Below, piece by piece: positions 26,213 to 33,764 of a stretch of DNA of 64,000 nucleotides (positions are counted from its first letter, which is position 1; the number at the start of each line of letters is the position of its first letter). The stretch comes from Rheinheimera tangshanensis. GTDB lineage: Bacteria; Pseudomonadota; Gammaproteobacteria; Enterobacterales; Alteromonadaceae. Under the pieces are notes generated by a model. It was given only the letters and a program-made list of their open reading frames with translations, ran no database searches and had not been told where the DNA came from. The stretch covers positions 1 through 64,000 of the forward strand of contig NZ_BMLH01000008.1 of NCBI RefSeq assembly GCF_014645135.1, in the 5' to 3' direction. Position numbers and translations under genes: made by a program.

Positions 26213-26243
26213 AAAAAAGAATATTTTGATAATATTCTTTTTT
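26213..26243 (-). terminator. Hairpin after the bacteriocin-like genes
   Basis: A 13-bp perfect AT-rich stem (26213-26225 with 26231-26243) with a 5-base loop. On the minus strand it ends in TTTTTT. It falls between the second bacteriocin-like gene and the downstream four-helix gene, and acts as a terminator or attenuator. Confidence 0.75.
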
Positions 26244-26273
26244 TTATCTAATCAAATAGCTGGTAGTTATTGC

Positions 26274-26313
26274 ACATTATCACTTACATAGTTACATTAT
26301 CACTTACATAGTC
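26274..26313. repeat. 20-bp tandem duplication at the 3' end of a bacteriocin-like gene
   Basis: Two head-to-tail copies of a 20-base unit (ACATTATCACTTACATAGTT), identical in 19 positions, span the stop codon of the gene at 26284-26514. Because 20 is not a multiple of three, the duplication changed the final residues. Confidence 0.85.
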
Positions 26314-26514
26314 ATAAATGAAAATAAAAGTTCCCGCAACACCACCTACAACACCGCCTACAACAGCACCAGCAAGGCCGCCAACAGCAAAGCCTATACC
26401 TGCGCCTGTAGACCCCCCAGCTCCAGCGTCACCAATTGCCGCACCGACTGCACCACCAACAGTTACTTCACCACCGGCAATCACTTGCATTTTATCATTG
26501 TTTAATTCACGCAT
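26284..26514 (-). CDS. Double-glycine-leader bacteriocin-like peptide 1
   Basis: This 76-aa precursor starts MRELNNDKMQVIAGG, a leader of the microcin V/class II double-glycine type cut after GG by a C39 peptidase-ABC exporter. The about 61-residue core is extremely Gly/Ala/Val-rich with GxxxG spacing (VGGAVGAAIGDAGAGG, AGAVVGGVVGGVAGTF), typical of membrane-inserting two-peptide bacteriocins, and ends with a charged tail. AAGGAA precedes the ATG by seven bases. It is 9 bp downstream of the next gene, so the pair is co-translated. The tail was altered by the 20-bp duplication. Confidence 0.8.
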   Translation of the reverse strand: MRELNNDKMQVIAGGEVTVGGAVGAAIGDAGAGGSTGAGIGFAVGGLAGAVVGGVVGGVAGTFIFIYDYVSDNVTM

Positions 26515-26523
26515 TATTTTTCC

Positions 26524-26748
26524 TTATTGTTGAGCTAACTCGTAAACCCCACCGATAACTAAGCCCGCAGCGATTATTCCCAAGCTAACAGGATTACCAA
26601 ATGCTGCAACAGCACCTAAGGCCGCGAGCCCAGCATTTGCGCCAACCAATGCAGCCCCAGCGGCCCCCCCAGTTAAAGCACTGCTAGCAACATCAGCCCA
26701 ATCACCGCCACTAACGCCTACTACTTGCTCAAAAGTTAACTCATGCAT
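26524..26748 (-). CDS. Double-glycine-leader bacteriocin-like peptide 2
   Basis: This 74-aa precursor has leader MHELTFEQVVGVSGG and a 59-aa core that begins DWADVASSALTGG and continues as a hydrophobic Gly/Ala-rich helix (AAGAALVGANAGLAALG, LGIIAAGLVIGGVYEL). AAGGAG seven bases before ATG is a strong ribosome site. With the following gene it looks like a two-peptide bacteriocin. No C39 exporter gene remains nearby, so secretion must depend on one encoded elsewhere. Confidence 0.8.
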   Translation of the reverse strand: MHELTFEQVVGVSGGDWADVASSALTGGAAGAALVGANAGLAALGAVAAFGNPVSLGIIAAGLVIGGVYELAQQ

Positions 26749-26775
26749 ACTATCTCTCCTTGAGATGATTAAAGA

Positions 26776-26865
26776 TTACAGCCTGCCTTTCAGGCTTAAG
26801 ATCGGCTCAAACAACAATGCCATCAGGTTGCGTTGTTCCAGCACTATATCTGCGCTTAACGACAT
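26776..26865 (-). pseudogene. C-terminal remnant of an HlyD/CvaA-type secretion protein
   Basis: Minus-strand codons ending in a TAA at 26776-26778 read MSLSADIVLEQRNL then MALLFEPILSLKGRL. This is the conserved end of bacteriocin-exporter adaptor proteins (…SADIVLxxRxLxxWLFEPIxSLRG). Upstream the frame runs into unrelated repeat DNA, so the rest of the gene has been lost. The remnant sits right before the bacteriocin genes, where an exporter operon is expected. Confidence 0.65.
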
Positions 26866-26908
26866 GTCCGATAAAAGCCAAACATCCGATGAGAGCATGG
26901 TGTTGCGA

Positions 26909-27055
26909 CCGACAACTCCAACCTTACCTGAGTATTTTTATTGAATGAACTGGCAGTTCTGACAGGTTTTCGGCGTTTTTTTGCTGCTGTTGGCAGTAAA
27001 AAGGCAATGACAGGAGTGGGCATCTCAGAAAAGACAACAGGGCCCGCAGGCCCTT
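26909..27055. repeat. Direct repeat R1, copy a
   Basis: This about 147-bp block begins CCGACAACTCCAACCTTACC and ends at GGGCCCGCAGGCCCTT. It matches R1c (29518-29662) closely along its length. It contains a degenerate version of the hairpin at 29582-29612 and a copy of the purT terminator, so it appears to be a duplicate of the sequence behind purT. Confidence 0.8.
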
Positions 27056-27063
27056 TATGGTTA

Positions 27064-27316
27064 GATTCAGTAAAGTAACGCTATACCTTAACTGCCGCTA
27101 TTGAACTTAGCTGAACAGTAAATAAAAACACCTCTTGCAACTACAGGCGCTGTAATAGCAGAAAAACCACATAAAAAAATCCAAATTTATGGTATGCATC
27201 AAATAAATAAAACGGGATTACAAAGACAAGAAAAAATGTCAATAACAGAGAAAACACCAAAATAGCTGCATATCGGCTAGTGGACTGTTTTAGCATTTGA
27301 TAACCCTGAATAACTG
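27064..27316. repeat. Direct repeat R2, copy a
   Basis: About 250 bp nearly identical to R2b (28510-28764). It includes the small membrane-protein gene, which is truncated here by a 1-bp difference. Confidence 0.85.
27141..27296 (-). pseudogene. Truncated copy of a small membrane protein (51 codons)
   Basis: ATG 27296 to TAG 27141-27143 gives MLKQSTSRYAAILVFSLLL then TFFLVFVIPFYLFDAYHKFG and a short altered end. It is the R2a counterpart of the intact 69-aa gene at 28534-28743. A 1-bp indel after the FFYV codons (GCAGAAAAACCAC here against GCAGAAAAAATCAC there) shifts the frame and removes the last third. It may still be translated. Confidence 0.6.
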
Positions 27317-27404
27317 ATTGTCCATCAGAACAAATTTACGCAATCCCATATCTATACATTCAGTGGCTTCAGATCGGTAGATTATTCAATCTAGAGTCTC
27401 AGCT

Positions 27405-27944
27405 CTATCTTTTTTCCAGATTTTTATTCAATCTACGAACATAATAAAGACCAAAAACAGAACCAAACACAAAACCTGTGACATGACTAATATTGTCAAT
27501 AAGGTTTGGCATCACGGCTCCGGCGACAAAAATCAAAATTAAACCATGAAATATTTCGCGTGATTTATCAACAACAAGCAAAAAACTCAAAACAGAGATA
27601 ACACCTCCAGATATACCAACCGAATAGCCAGACACAGAAAAAAAGCTGAATGATATTGCAGCCACAGGAACTGACAGGATAAAAGTAGATGCAAGATAGA
27701 GTCTTCTGTTATCGGACGAGTATTTGAGATCCCAAAACAAATAATATAACGCGTATAGGTTCAACCAAAGATGTAACAAAGAGGCGTGTGCAAAAGGCCC
27801 CAGTAGCAATCTATACCATTGATGCTCATAAAGCATCATCTTCGATACACCGTAGGTTTCAATCCATAGTGTACTGCCATAGAAAAACTTCCAGATGGAT
27901 ACTGATAAACAATAGATTATTGTGATTAAAACAAGTATTTTCAT
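27405..27944 (-). CDS. Rhomboid-family intramembrane serine protease
   Basis: This 179-aa protein with about six helices carries rhomboid landmarks: the HASLLHLWLN segment with His58 and Asn62, the catalytic Ser112 in SVGISGGVISVL (GxSG), and the catalytic His154 in DNISHVTGFVFG. There is no extra domain; it is a minimal 6-TM rhomboid. It sits inside the bacteriocin island between repeat copies, with low GC like its neighbours. It could take part in immunity or in maturation of island peptides, an inference from position only; a rhombosortase role is less likely because no GlyGly tail gene is adjacent. Confidence 0.85.
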   Translation of the reverse strand: MKILVLITIIYCLSVSIWKFFYGSTLWIETYGVSKMMLYEHQWYRLLLGPFAHASLLHLWLNLYALYYLFWDLKYSSDNRRLYLASTFILSVPVAAISFSFFSVSGYSVGISGGVISVLSFLLVVDKSREIFHGLILIFVAGAVMPNLIDNISHVTGFVFGSVFGLYYVRRLNKNLEKR

Positions 27945-28001
27945 TTTTTACTTCGCAGAGATACCCGGTGAAATCACCGAGCATCTATTAAAATAGAAGA
28001 C

Positions 28002-28149
28002 TTATGCAGCATTTTTTTCTTTCGGCTGTTGATGATCCAATTGTCTCATCACTTCTGAATAACCTCCGTATGCAGCATCTATTTTACCAAATAATATGGA
28101 TCCTCCAGGACCAGCTTTGGTTCCTACTGCTACAGCCAGCCCTACGAAT
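28002..28149 (-). pseudogene. Degenerate bacteriocin-like open frame
   Basis: The minus-strand frame reads FVGLAVAVGTKAGPGG, then SILFGKIDAAYGGYSE and ends PKEKNAA at TAA 28002-28004. Directly upstream is an in-frame TGA (28150-28152), and before that the same frame continues Gly-rich (GQGQGALGGSD). There is no leader or ATG in the right place. It looks like the decayed core of another Gly-rich peptide gene next to repeat R1b. Confidence 0.35.
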
Positions 28150-28180
28150 CAGTCGGAACCACCTAAAGCGCCTTGGCCTT

Positions 28181-28279
28181 GGCCTGCTCAGTTACATAAC
28201 ACTACTCTTTTTTTATCGGTGCATTCAGCGACCGACGACTCCAACCTTACCTGAGTATTTTTATTGAATGAACTGGCAG
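28181..28279. repeat. Direct repeat R1, copy b (partial)
   Basis: TGGCCTGCTCAGTTA at 28181 through TGAATGAACTGGCAG at 28279 matches R1c at 29466-29565. The copy stops before the hairpin and terminator part found in R1a and R1c. Confidence 0.75.
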
Positions 28280-28316
28280 GTAAAGGACTACAGAAGATCG
28301 ACCTTAATTTGTACAT

Positions 28317-28487
28317 TCAATTTATAAATAGCGATATAAAACCAAGCATTATGGATACAATAGCGACCAACAAAACAATGAAAACCAGTAGTTGGGCGAC
28401 ATCTTTATCACCACATATAGATTCAAAAAACCCAACCAACGCGCCCTCACCTGTAAGTGAAGATATAATGTCTTTGATATCTTTCAT
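28317..28487 (-). CDS. 56-aa single-helix membrane peptide
   Basis: ATG 28487 to TGA 28317-28319 encodes MKDIKDIISSLTGEGALVGF, then FESICGDKDV and a strongly hydrophobic end (AQLLVFIVLLVAIVSIMLGF, ISLFIN). The short soluble head and single C-terminal membrane helix resemble small immunity proteins or holin-like peptides. The ribosome site is weak. It is absent from the R1a/R2a copy of this region, where the two repeats abut. No family recognised. Confidence 0.55.
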   Translation of the reverse strand: MKDIKDIISSLTGEGALVGFFESICGDKDVAQLLVFIVLLVAIVSIMLGFISLFIN

Positions 28488-28509
28488 AATTCAATTCACA
28501 CAGAAGTCA

Positions 28510-28764
28510 GATTCAGAAAAGCAACGCTATACCTTAACTGCCGGTATTGCACTTAGCTGAACAGTAAATAAAAATACCTCTTGCAACCAGAGGCGCTGTA
28601 ATAGCAGAAAAAATCACATAAAAGAATCCAAATTTATGGTGTGCATCAAATAAATAAAACGGAATTATAAAGACAAGAAAAAATGTCAATAACAGAGAAA
28701 ACACCAAAATAGCTGCATATCGTCTAGTGGATGGCTTTACCATTTGATAACCCTCAATAAATGA
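28510..28764. repeat. Direct repeat R2, copy b
   Basis: About 255 bp nearly identical to R2a (27064-27316), carrying the intact version of the small membrane-protein gene. Confidence 0.85.
28534..28743 (-). CDS. 69-aa two-helix membrane protein (intact R2 copy)
   Basis: The protein has 69 aa with a basic start (MVKPSTRRYAA) and two hydrophobic helices (ILVFSLLLTFFLVFIIPFYLF and FGFFYVIFSAITAPLVARGI). GAGG lies nine bases before ATG 28743. It is duplicated within the island, and small basic membrane proteins beside Gly-rich peptide genes are commonly immunity proteins, so that is the best guess. No family recognised. Confidence 0.6.
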   Translation of the reverse strand: MVKPSTRRYAAILVFSLLLTFFLVFIIPFYLFDAHHKFGFFYVIFSAITAPLVARGIFIYCSAKCNTGS

Positions 28765-28838
28765 GTTTCCATAAGAAAGACTTTGTGCACTCTTAGACCG
28801 ATAATGTGCATTCAGCAGCTTCGGATTCGTAAATCATA

Positions 28839-29438
28839 TTAGTTAAACTTGGACCTTGCTGAGGTGATAACAAAGTAAAAAACTGAAAACGCACCTAACA
28901 AAGGGATAGCATCATACAGAGTCATGCTCGCCTCCATATTAAATCTCATCAGATAAAAAATAGTGATCATATAGAGAATAAGCAGACAAAAAATGCCTGT
29001 TGACAAAAGCTCACGAGCTCTAAAATTATAAAGTGCGACGGCAGATAGTCCGATAAGAGACAGCCCAAAAAGGAGCTCCTTGACTTGAAAATCTGCACAA
29101 TAAAGCTGGAAGGCACAACTTTTCACCAGTGAAAAATACCCACCAAAAATTAAAAAAAATAGCAGAGAGAAAAATGTCGCCGTCCTCGTTGCCAAATACA
29201 TTTCATCACCTTTTTGATATTCAGGGTGTAAGACACCCTCAGGGTCATAACTTATTCTAAAAAAACAGCTACTACTTCTTTGAAAAACAGCTGCTGCGCC
29301 ACCTACAATAGCACCAATACCAGCTTCAACACCTAAGGCTGATGCCAAACCACCAGCAGTTCTGGACGAGGCGGGCTCCCCCAGAACAACATGCCCGATA
29401 AAAGCCAAACATGCAGATGAGAGTGGCGTTGCTACCAT
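28839..29438 (-). CDS. Chimeric ORF: bacteriocin-like N-terminus joined to a five-helix membrane protein
   Basis: The frame has 199 codons. Residues about 26-52 (RTAGGLASALGVEAGIG, AIVGGAAAVFQ) look like a bacteriocin core. From residue 79 (MYLATRTATFFSLLFFLIFGG) onward it is a membrane protein with about five helices, like an immunity protein. The first 18 codons share DNA with the sequence just upstream of the HlyD remnant at 26866-26910 but in another frame, so the 5' part was assembled by recombination. The functional start may be Met79. Function unknown. Confidence 0.5.
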   Translation of the reverse strand: MVATPLSSACLAFIGHVVLGEPASSRTAGGLASALGVEAGIGAIVGGAAAVFQRSSSCFFRISYDPEGVLHPEYQKGDEMYLATRTATFFSLLFFLIFGGYFSLVKSCAFQLYCADFQVKELLFGLSLIGLSAVALYNFRARELLSTGIFCLLILYMITIFYLMRFNMEASMTLYDAIPLLGAFSVFYFVITSARSKFN

Positions 29439-29465
29439 CCCCGCTGCATAACAATACGTTGGTGC

Positions 29466-29662
29466 TGGCCTGCTCAGTTAGATAACACGGATCTGCTTTT
29501 TATCGGTACGTTTAGGGCCGACAACTCCAACTCTACCTGAGTATTTTTATTGAATGAACTAGCAGTTCTGACAGGTTTTCGGCGTTTTTACTGCTGTGAG
29601 CAGTAAAAACGCAATGACAGGAGTGGGCATCGCAGAAAAGACAAAAGGGCCCGCAGGCCCTT
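29466..29662. repeat. Direct repeat R1, copy c, including the purT terminator
   Basis: This is the longest R1 copy, running from TGGCCTGCTCAGTTA (29466) through CCGACAACTCC (29518) to the GGGCCCGCAGGCCC hairpin. It contains a perfect 14-bp hairpin (29582-29595 with 29599-29612, loop GTG) whose counterpart in R1a has decayed. Confidence 0.8.
29645..29662 (-). terminator. purT terminator
   Basis: AAGGGCC/GGCCCTT stem with a 4-base loop, followed on the minus strand by TTTTGTCTTTT, 40 bp after the purT stop codon. Confidence 0.8.
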
Positions 29663-29701
29663 GTTCTCAAACATCAAAAATGAATCGCCGGGTGAAACAA
29701 C

Positions 29702-30886
29702 CTAAAGCACTTCCACCTTAATTTTGGCAATCACATCCAGCGCTTTTTGTTTGGCCTGTTCGACATTGTCGCCTAAAGCCAAGGCCACCCCCATACGGCG
29801 CTCACCTTGCACTTCGGGTTTACCAAACAGGCGCAGGTCGGTGTCGGGTTGCATTAACGCCTGAGCTAAGTTGCCATAACTGATGTGCTGCGAGTTACCT
29901 GGTACCAGTAAGACAGCTGAAGCGGCCGGGCCGTATTGGCGAATCAGCGGAATAGGCAAACCTAAAATGGCGCGGGCATGCAAAGCAAATTCAGAGTAGT
30001 TTTGTGAAATCATGGTCACCATGCCGGTGTCGTGTGGCCGGGGTGATACTTCGCTAAACCAGACTTCGTCGCCTTTTACAAACAACTCAACGCCAAATAA
30101 GCCAAAACCACCCAAAGCTTCAGTTACTTTAGCTGCGTAATACTGGGCTTTTTCTAAAGCTGCAGCTGACATGGCCTGAGGCTGCCATGATTCGCGGTAA
30201 TCGCCTTTTTCCTGACGATGGCCGACTGGTTCGCAGTACTGAGTGCCGGACACAGAGCGCACTGTTAATAACGTGATTTCGTAATCGAAGTCGATAAATC
30301 CCTCTACTATCACCCGGCCTTTTCCTGCGCGACCACCTTCCTGAGCATAAGCCCAGGCGCTTTCTAAATCGGCGTCGGATTTCAGCACAGACTGGCCTTT
30401 ACCGGAGGACGACATAATAGGTTTCACCACACAAGGGTAACCAATATGCGCCACAGCGGCTAAATAGCTGGCTTTGTCATCGGCAAAACGGAAAGGCGAC
30501 GTAGGAAGTTGTAACTCTTCAGCCGCTAAACGGCGGATGCCTTCACGGTTCATGGTTAAGTTGGCGGCTTTGGCGCTTGGGATCACGGTAAAACCCTGCT
30601 GCTCCAGCTCTACCAGGGTGCTGGTGGCTATAGCTTCCAGCTCCGGGACTATCAAAGCAGGTTTTTCTTTGATCACAATTTGACGTAAAGCCGCACCGTC
30701 CAGCATGGAGATGACGTAACAACGGTCCGCCACCTGCATGGCAGGCGCATTAGCATAGCGGTCTACGGCTATCACTTCACAGCCAAGACGTTTGAGTTCT
30801 ATACATACTTCTTTGCCCAGCTCACCGCTGCCCAATAGCAGTATTTTAGTGGCGTTGGCCGCGCCCGGGGTTCCTATCTGGCTCAT
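29702..30886 (-). CDS. purT: Formate-dependent phosphoribosylglycinamide formyltransferase PurT
   Basis: This is 394 aa from ATG 30886, which has AGGAAG upstream and aligns with E. coli PurT; the longer frame adds 15 unlikely residues. It is an ATP-grasp enzyme that makes formyl-GAR from GAR, formate and ATP in purine synthesis. Near-invariant blocks are [83 protein letters not shown] and [14 protein letters not shown] terminator follows within repeat R1c. Confidence 0.97.
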   Translation of the reverse strand: MSQIGTPGAANATKILLLGSGELGKEVCIELKRLGCEVIAVDRYANAPAMQVADRCYVISMLDGAALRQIVIKEKPALIVPELEAIATSTLVELEQQGFTVIPSAKAANLTMNREGIRRLAAEELQLPTSPFRFADDKASYLAAVAHIGYPCVVKPIMSSSGKGQSVLKSDADLESAWAYAQEGGRAGKGRVIVEGFIDFDYEITLLTVRSVSGTQYCEPVGHRQEKGDYRESWQPQAMSAAALEKAQYYAAKVTEALGGFGLFGVELFVKGDEVWFSEVSPRPHDTGMVTMISQNYSEFALHARAILGLPIPLIRQYGPAASAVLLVPGNSQHISYGNLAQALMQPDTDLRLFGKPEVQGERRMGVALALGDNVEQAKQKALDVIAKIKVEVL

Positions 30887-31013
30887 GCGTTGCACTTCCT
30901 CAGCGAAATTTAATGGCCAAGAGCATACCAAAAATCAGCGCTGAACACTTAATGATTTCAGCCGGAATCGGCTTGCTGAGGTATAGTAAAACACAGTCCA
31001 GACCGAGGTTTTT

Positions 31014-31220
31014 ATGTCAGAGCAATTATGCCCTTTATGCCAGCAAAACAATTTATGCAAAGCTGGTACAACCGAACAAAACCAGTGTTGGTGTATGGCG
31101 CAGCAATTTCCGCCAGAACTCTTGGCACAGGCACCGGATCAAAGCAGCTGCATTTGTGCAAATTGCTTAGCGCGTTTTGTGCAACAAACAATAGGGGCGC
31201 AGCAGTTTACACCTGCATGA
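31014..31220 (+). CDS. Cysteine-rich CWC family protein
   Basis: The protein has 68 aa with seven Cys arranged as CPLCQQNNLC, QCWCMAQQFP and CICANCLARF, the pattern of the PF14375 cysteine-rich CWC family. It probably binds zinc. The cellular role is unknown. It is convergent with the glycosyltransferase gene, their stops separated by one base, and divergent from purT. The spacing of the Cys pairs makes it a real gene despite its size. Confidence 0.85.
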   Translation: MSEQLCPLCQQNNLCKAGTTEQNQCWCMAQQFPPELLAQAPDQSSCICANCLARFVQQTIGAQQFTPA

Positions 31221-31221
31221 T

Positions 31222-32688
31222 TTATTTGCTGTTTTGCCATTTGCCCGAACGTTTCATTGTACCCCAGCTGCTTTTGCTGTTGCGCGCCCAAAGCCACAAG
31301 CCTTTTAACCGCCACCAGGAATTCAGTTGGCGATAGCCAAAATTTTCCAGCACCGCCATGAAAAACAACCGCATGATGCTGCGCCCGCCCGGATAGACAG
31401 GATACGACATTTCTTCCAACACCAGCGCCACGACAGAAATCAATATGCCAAAACCTATGGTCACCACTAAAAAGGCCAATAAAGCGGCCGGGTCTAACCA
31501 ACCGGCAAGCCAGGTAAATAACATAAATAAATAACCCATGACTTCCAGCGCCGGACCCAGAGCCTCAAATAACAAAGCAAAAGGAAAAGCCAGCCAGCCA
31601 ACAGCACCGGATTTAGGATGGAATAATAACGACATATTAGCGCTTAAGCTTTCCAGTAAACCTCGTTGCCAACGCACGCGCTGCTGCGCAAGTGTAGCTA
31701 AATCTTCCGGTGCTTCAGTCCAGCAGACGGGGTCAGGAATAAAATAAATGCGGTACTTTCGTTTTTGCAGTCGCATATGTTTATGCATCCGCACTACCAG
31801 CTCCATATCTTCGCCTATGGTTTTATGCCGGTAACCACCCACTTCAATCACCAGATCTTTTTTAAACAAACCAAAAGCACCACTGATGATTAATAAGGCA
31901 TTTAAAGACGACCAGCCTAACCGTCCAAACAAGAAACCGCGCAGATACTCTACTATTTGCAATTGCGGCAATAGTTTATTCGGTAAGGCAGCTTTGAGTA
32001 ACAAACCATCTTTAACCTGGCAGCCATTGGCGATACGTACTGTACCTCCCGCGGCTATGGCGTCCGGGTCTTCCAGAAAAGGCCGGATAATGCGTAGCAA
32101 ACTGTCGCGTTGCAAAATAGAGTCGGCATCCACACCACAAAACAGTGGAAAACGCGATAAATTCACACCAGCATTCAAAGCATCGGCTTTACCGCCATTG
32201 GCTTTGTCTATCACTTTTAAATTCGGGTAACGGCTGGACTGGTAAATACCGCGAATTTGTTGGCAAGGTAAACGAATAGGGCAAGTGGCTGATGATAAAG
32301 TCAAAGCAAAACTGTCTTTCAGTACCTGCAAGGTGTCATCTTTTGAGCCGTCGTTGATGACGATCACTTCGTATTCAGGATAAGTCAATTGCAATAAGGA
32401 CAACACTGAACTGGCAATGGTTTCCTGCTCGTTGTAAGCAGGCACCAGCACAGAAATGGGAGTTAAAAAGCTGGCATAGCTGGCTGGTAATAACTCAGTG
32501 CGCGCCGACTGAATATGACTGCGCATCACCAGCAGAGCTACTAAATTCAGTGTCAGATAACCGACTGACAAACAGACAAAATAACCCACCAATAGCCACT
32601 GCAAAGGCACCAGCCATGGCGCTAAATCCAGTTGTTGTATCCACTGATGCGTCAGCTCTGTGAACTGCTGTACCCAGTCATATGCCAT
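31222..32688 (-). CDS. Membrane glycosyltransferase family 2 (YaiP/IcaA-like)
   Basis: This 488-aa processive-type GT2 has one or two N-terminal helices, then the GT-A domain: VLVPAYNEQETI, VINDGSKDDT, ANGGKADALNAG, FCGVDADSIL with the DxD Asp, TIGEDMELVVRM and the QxxRW motif in AQQRVRWQRGLL. Three or four C-terminal helices follow. It should polymerise a sugar nucleotide into an exopolysaccharide and push it through the membrane. It is last in a four-gene operon and overlaps the HEAT gene by one base (TGATG). In E. coli yaiP/yaiO are also neighbours. Confidence 0.9.
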   Translation of the reverse strand: MAYDWVQQFTELTHQWIQQLDLAPWLVPLQWLLVGYFVCLSVGYLTLNLVALLVMRSHIQSARTELLPASYASFLTPISVLVPAYNEQETIASSVLSLLQLTYPEYEVIVINDGSKDDTLQVLKDSFALTLSSATCPIRLPCQQIRGIYQSSRYPNLKVIDKANGGKADALNAGVNLSRFPLFCGVDADSILQRDSLLRIIRPFLEDPDAIAAGGTVRIANGCQVKDGLLLKAALPNKLLPQLQIVEYLRGFLFGRLGWSSLNALLIISGAFGLFKKDLVIEVGGYRHKTIGEDMELVVRMHKHMRLQKRKYRIYFIPDPVCWTEAPEDLATLAQQRVRWQRGLLESLSANMSLLFHPKSGAVGWLAFPFALLFEALGPALEVMGYLFMLFTWLAGWLDPAALLAFLVVTIGFGILISVVALVLEEMSYPVYPGGRSIMRLFFMAVLENFGYRQLNSWWRLKGLWLWARNSKSSWGTMKRSGKWQNSK

Positions 32689-33764
32689 CAGGTTCTCCCT
32701 TGTTGCTGACGTTGTTGTTCTTCTTTCACTTGCAACAAAATCGCCAGCGCAAAAGGGTCCGTCAGTTGTTGTTGCCAGAGTTGCAGCTGAGCATCATCAA
32801 TGCCAGGTAGTGAAATCAGGCTTTGTGCTGAACGATAACGTACCCACCAGTTAGGGTCTGACAGCATTTTTACTAATAAAGGTGCATCAGAACTATCGCC
32901 TAACCGCGCTAATGCCTTAGCGAGCTGTACCCGAACTTCCCATTGCGGGTTAGTAACCTGCTGGCGTAACAACGGCAATAAGTCGGGGGATACTGCGCAG
33001 GCAAAAGCTGTGGTCAAGAGTTCCATTTCATCCGGGTAATGCACTAAAGCGTGCTGGATCAAAGGCTGACTGTCGATGGGCGATAAAATATGCATCAGCT
33101 TAATTAAACGCCTTAGCTCTTTGGCTGTGGCTTTTTCGGCACATTCTGTAATAGACCGGACTATAAGGTCGTGAGGCAAACGCACCAACAAACCAGCGAC
33201 CCGGCTAACAGACCAATCGTCCCGGTAAATTTGACTTAAAATGACAGGTAAACCCAGTTTGGCATCTATCGACAACAAAGCCCGGGCTGCCACCAAAGAA
33301 AAAATCGTTCGTTTATCCAGTACATGAGGCAGCAGCTCAGCAAAAGCCGATTTCTCCTGCACTATGCCAAGCGCCATAATGGCGGTTAGTTTTTTATCTG
33401 TACTGTAACCATGCAGCCACTGTTTCATTACCGGGATCAGATGTAAGCGCTGAGCCAGTTCGGCCAAACGACTGGATGCACTGCCGCGAACCGTTTGTTC
33501 AAGCTGCAACCATAATTGCACCACAAAACCAAAACCTTCCGCATTGAGCTGGGGTAAAGGCCCCGTATTTTCTTCCGGTGAATAAATCCAGGAAAACAGA
33601 ATTGGAGTCCACTGTTCAGTCGCCTGCAGGCGGCTTTTTTCGCGCTGCCGCCTTTCGTAATGCATAAAAAGCGTCAACAGCAACAGCGCCAGTGTCATCA
33701 GTAACAACACAGCGCTGCTGTACCACACCAACTGTACTATCACATCAGAGTGTGTATCGGACAC
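32688..33764 (-). CDS. HEAT-repeat protein with N-terminal membrane helix
   Basis: The protein has 358 aa. The N-terminal helix (VWYSSAVLLLMTLALLLLTLF) anchors it, then a basic linker and tandem HEAT/PBS-type repeats, for example PLLRQQVTNPQWEVRVQLAK then ALARLGDSSDAPLLVKML and WWVRYRSAQSLISL. Such proteins act as scaffolds. It overlaps yaiO by 20 bp and the glycosyltransferase by one base, so it is probably an obligate part of the polysaccharide machine, perhaps bridging synthase and regulator. Confidence 0.85.
   Translation of the reverse strand: MSDTHSDVIVQLVWYSSAVLLLMTLALLLLTLFMHYERRQREKSRLQATEQWTPILFSWIYSPEENTGPLPQLNAEGFGFVVQLWLQLEQTVRGSASSRLAELAQRLHLIPVMKQWLHGYSTDKKLTAIMALGIVQEKSAFAELLPHVLDKRTIFSLVAARALLSIDAKLGLPVILSQIYRDDWSVSRVAGLLVRLPHDLIVRSITECAEKATAKELRRLIKLMHILSPIDSQPLIQHALVHYPDEMELLTTAFACAVSPDLLPLLRQQVTNPQWEVRVQLAKALARLGDSSDAPLLVKMLSDPNWWVRYRSAQSLISLPGIDDAQLQLWQQQLTDPFALAILLQVKEEQQRQQQGRT

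Noticed and set aside
28004-28267. 87-codon plus-strand frame in the bacteriocin island
   Set aside because: It is antisense to the degenerate bacteriocin-like frame and repeat R1b, with no ribosome site.
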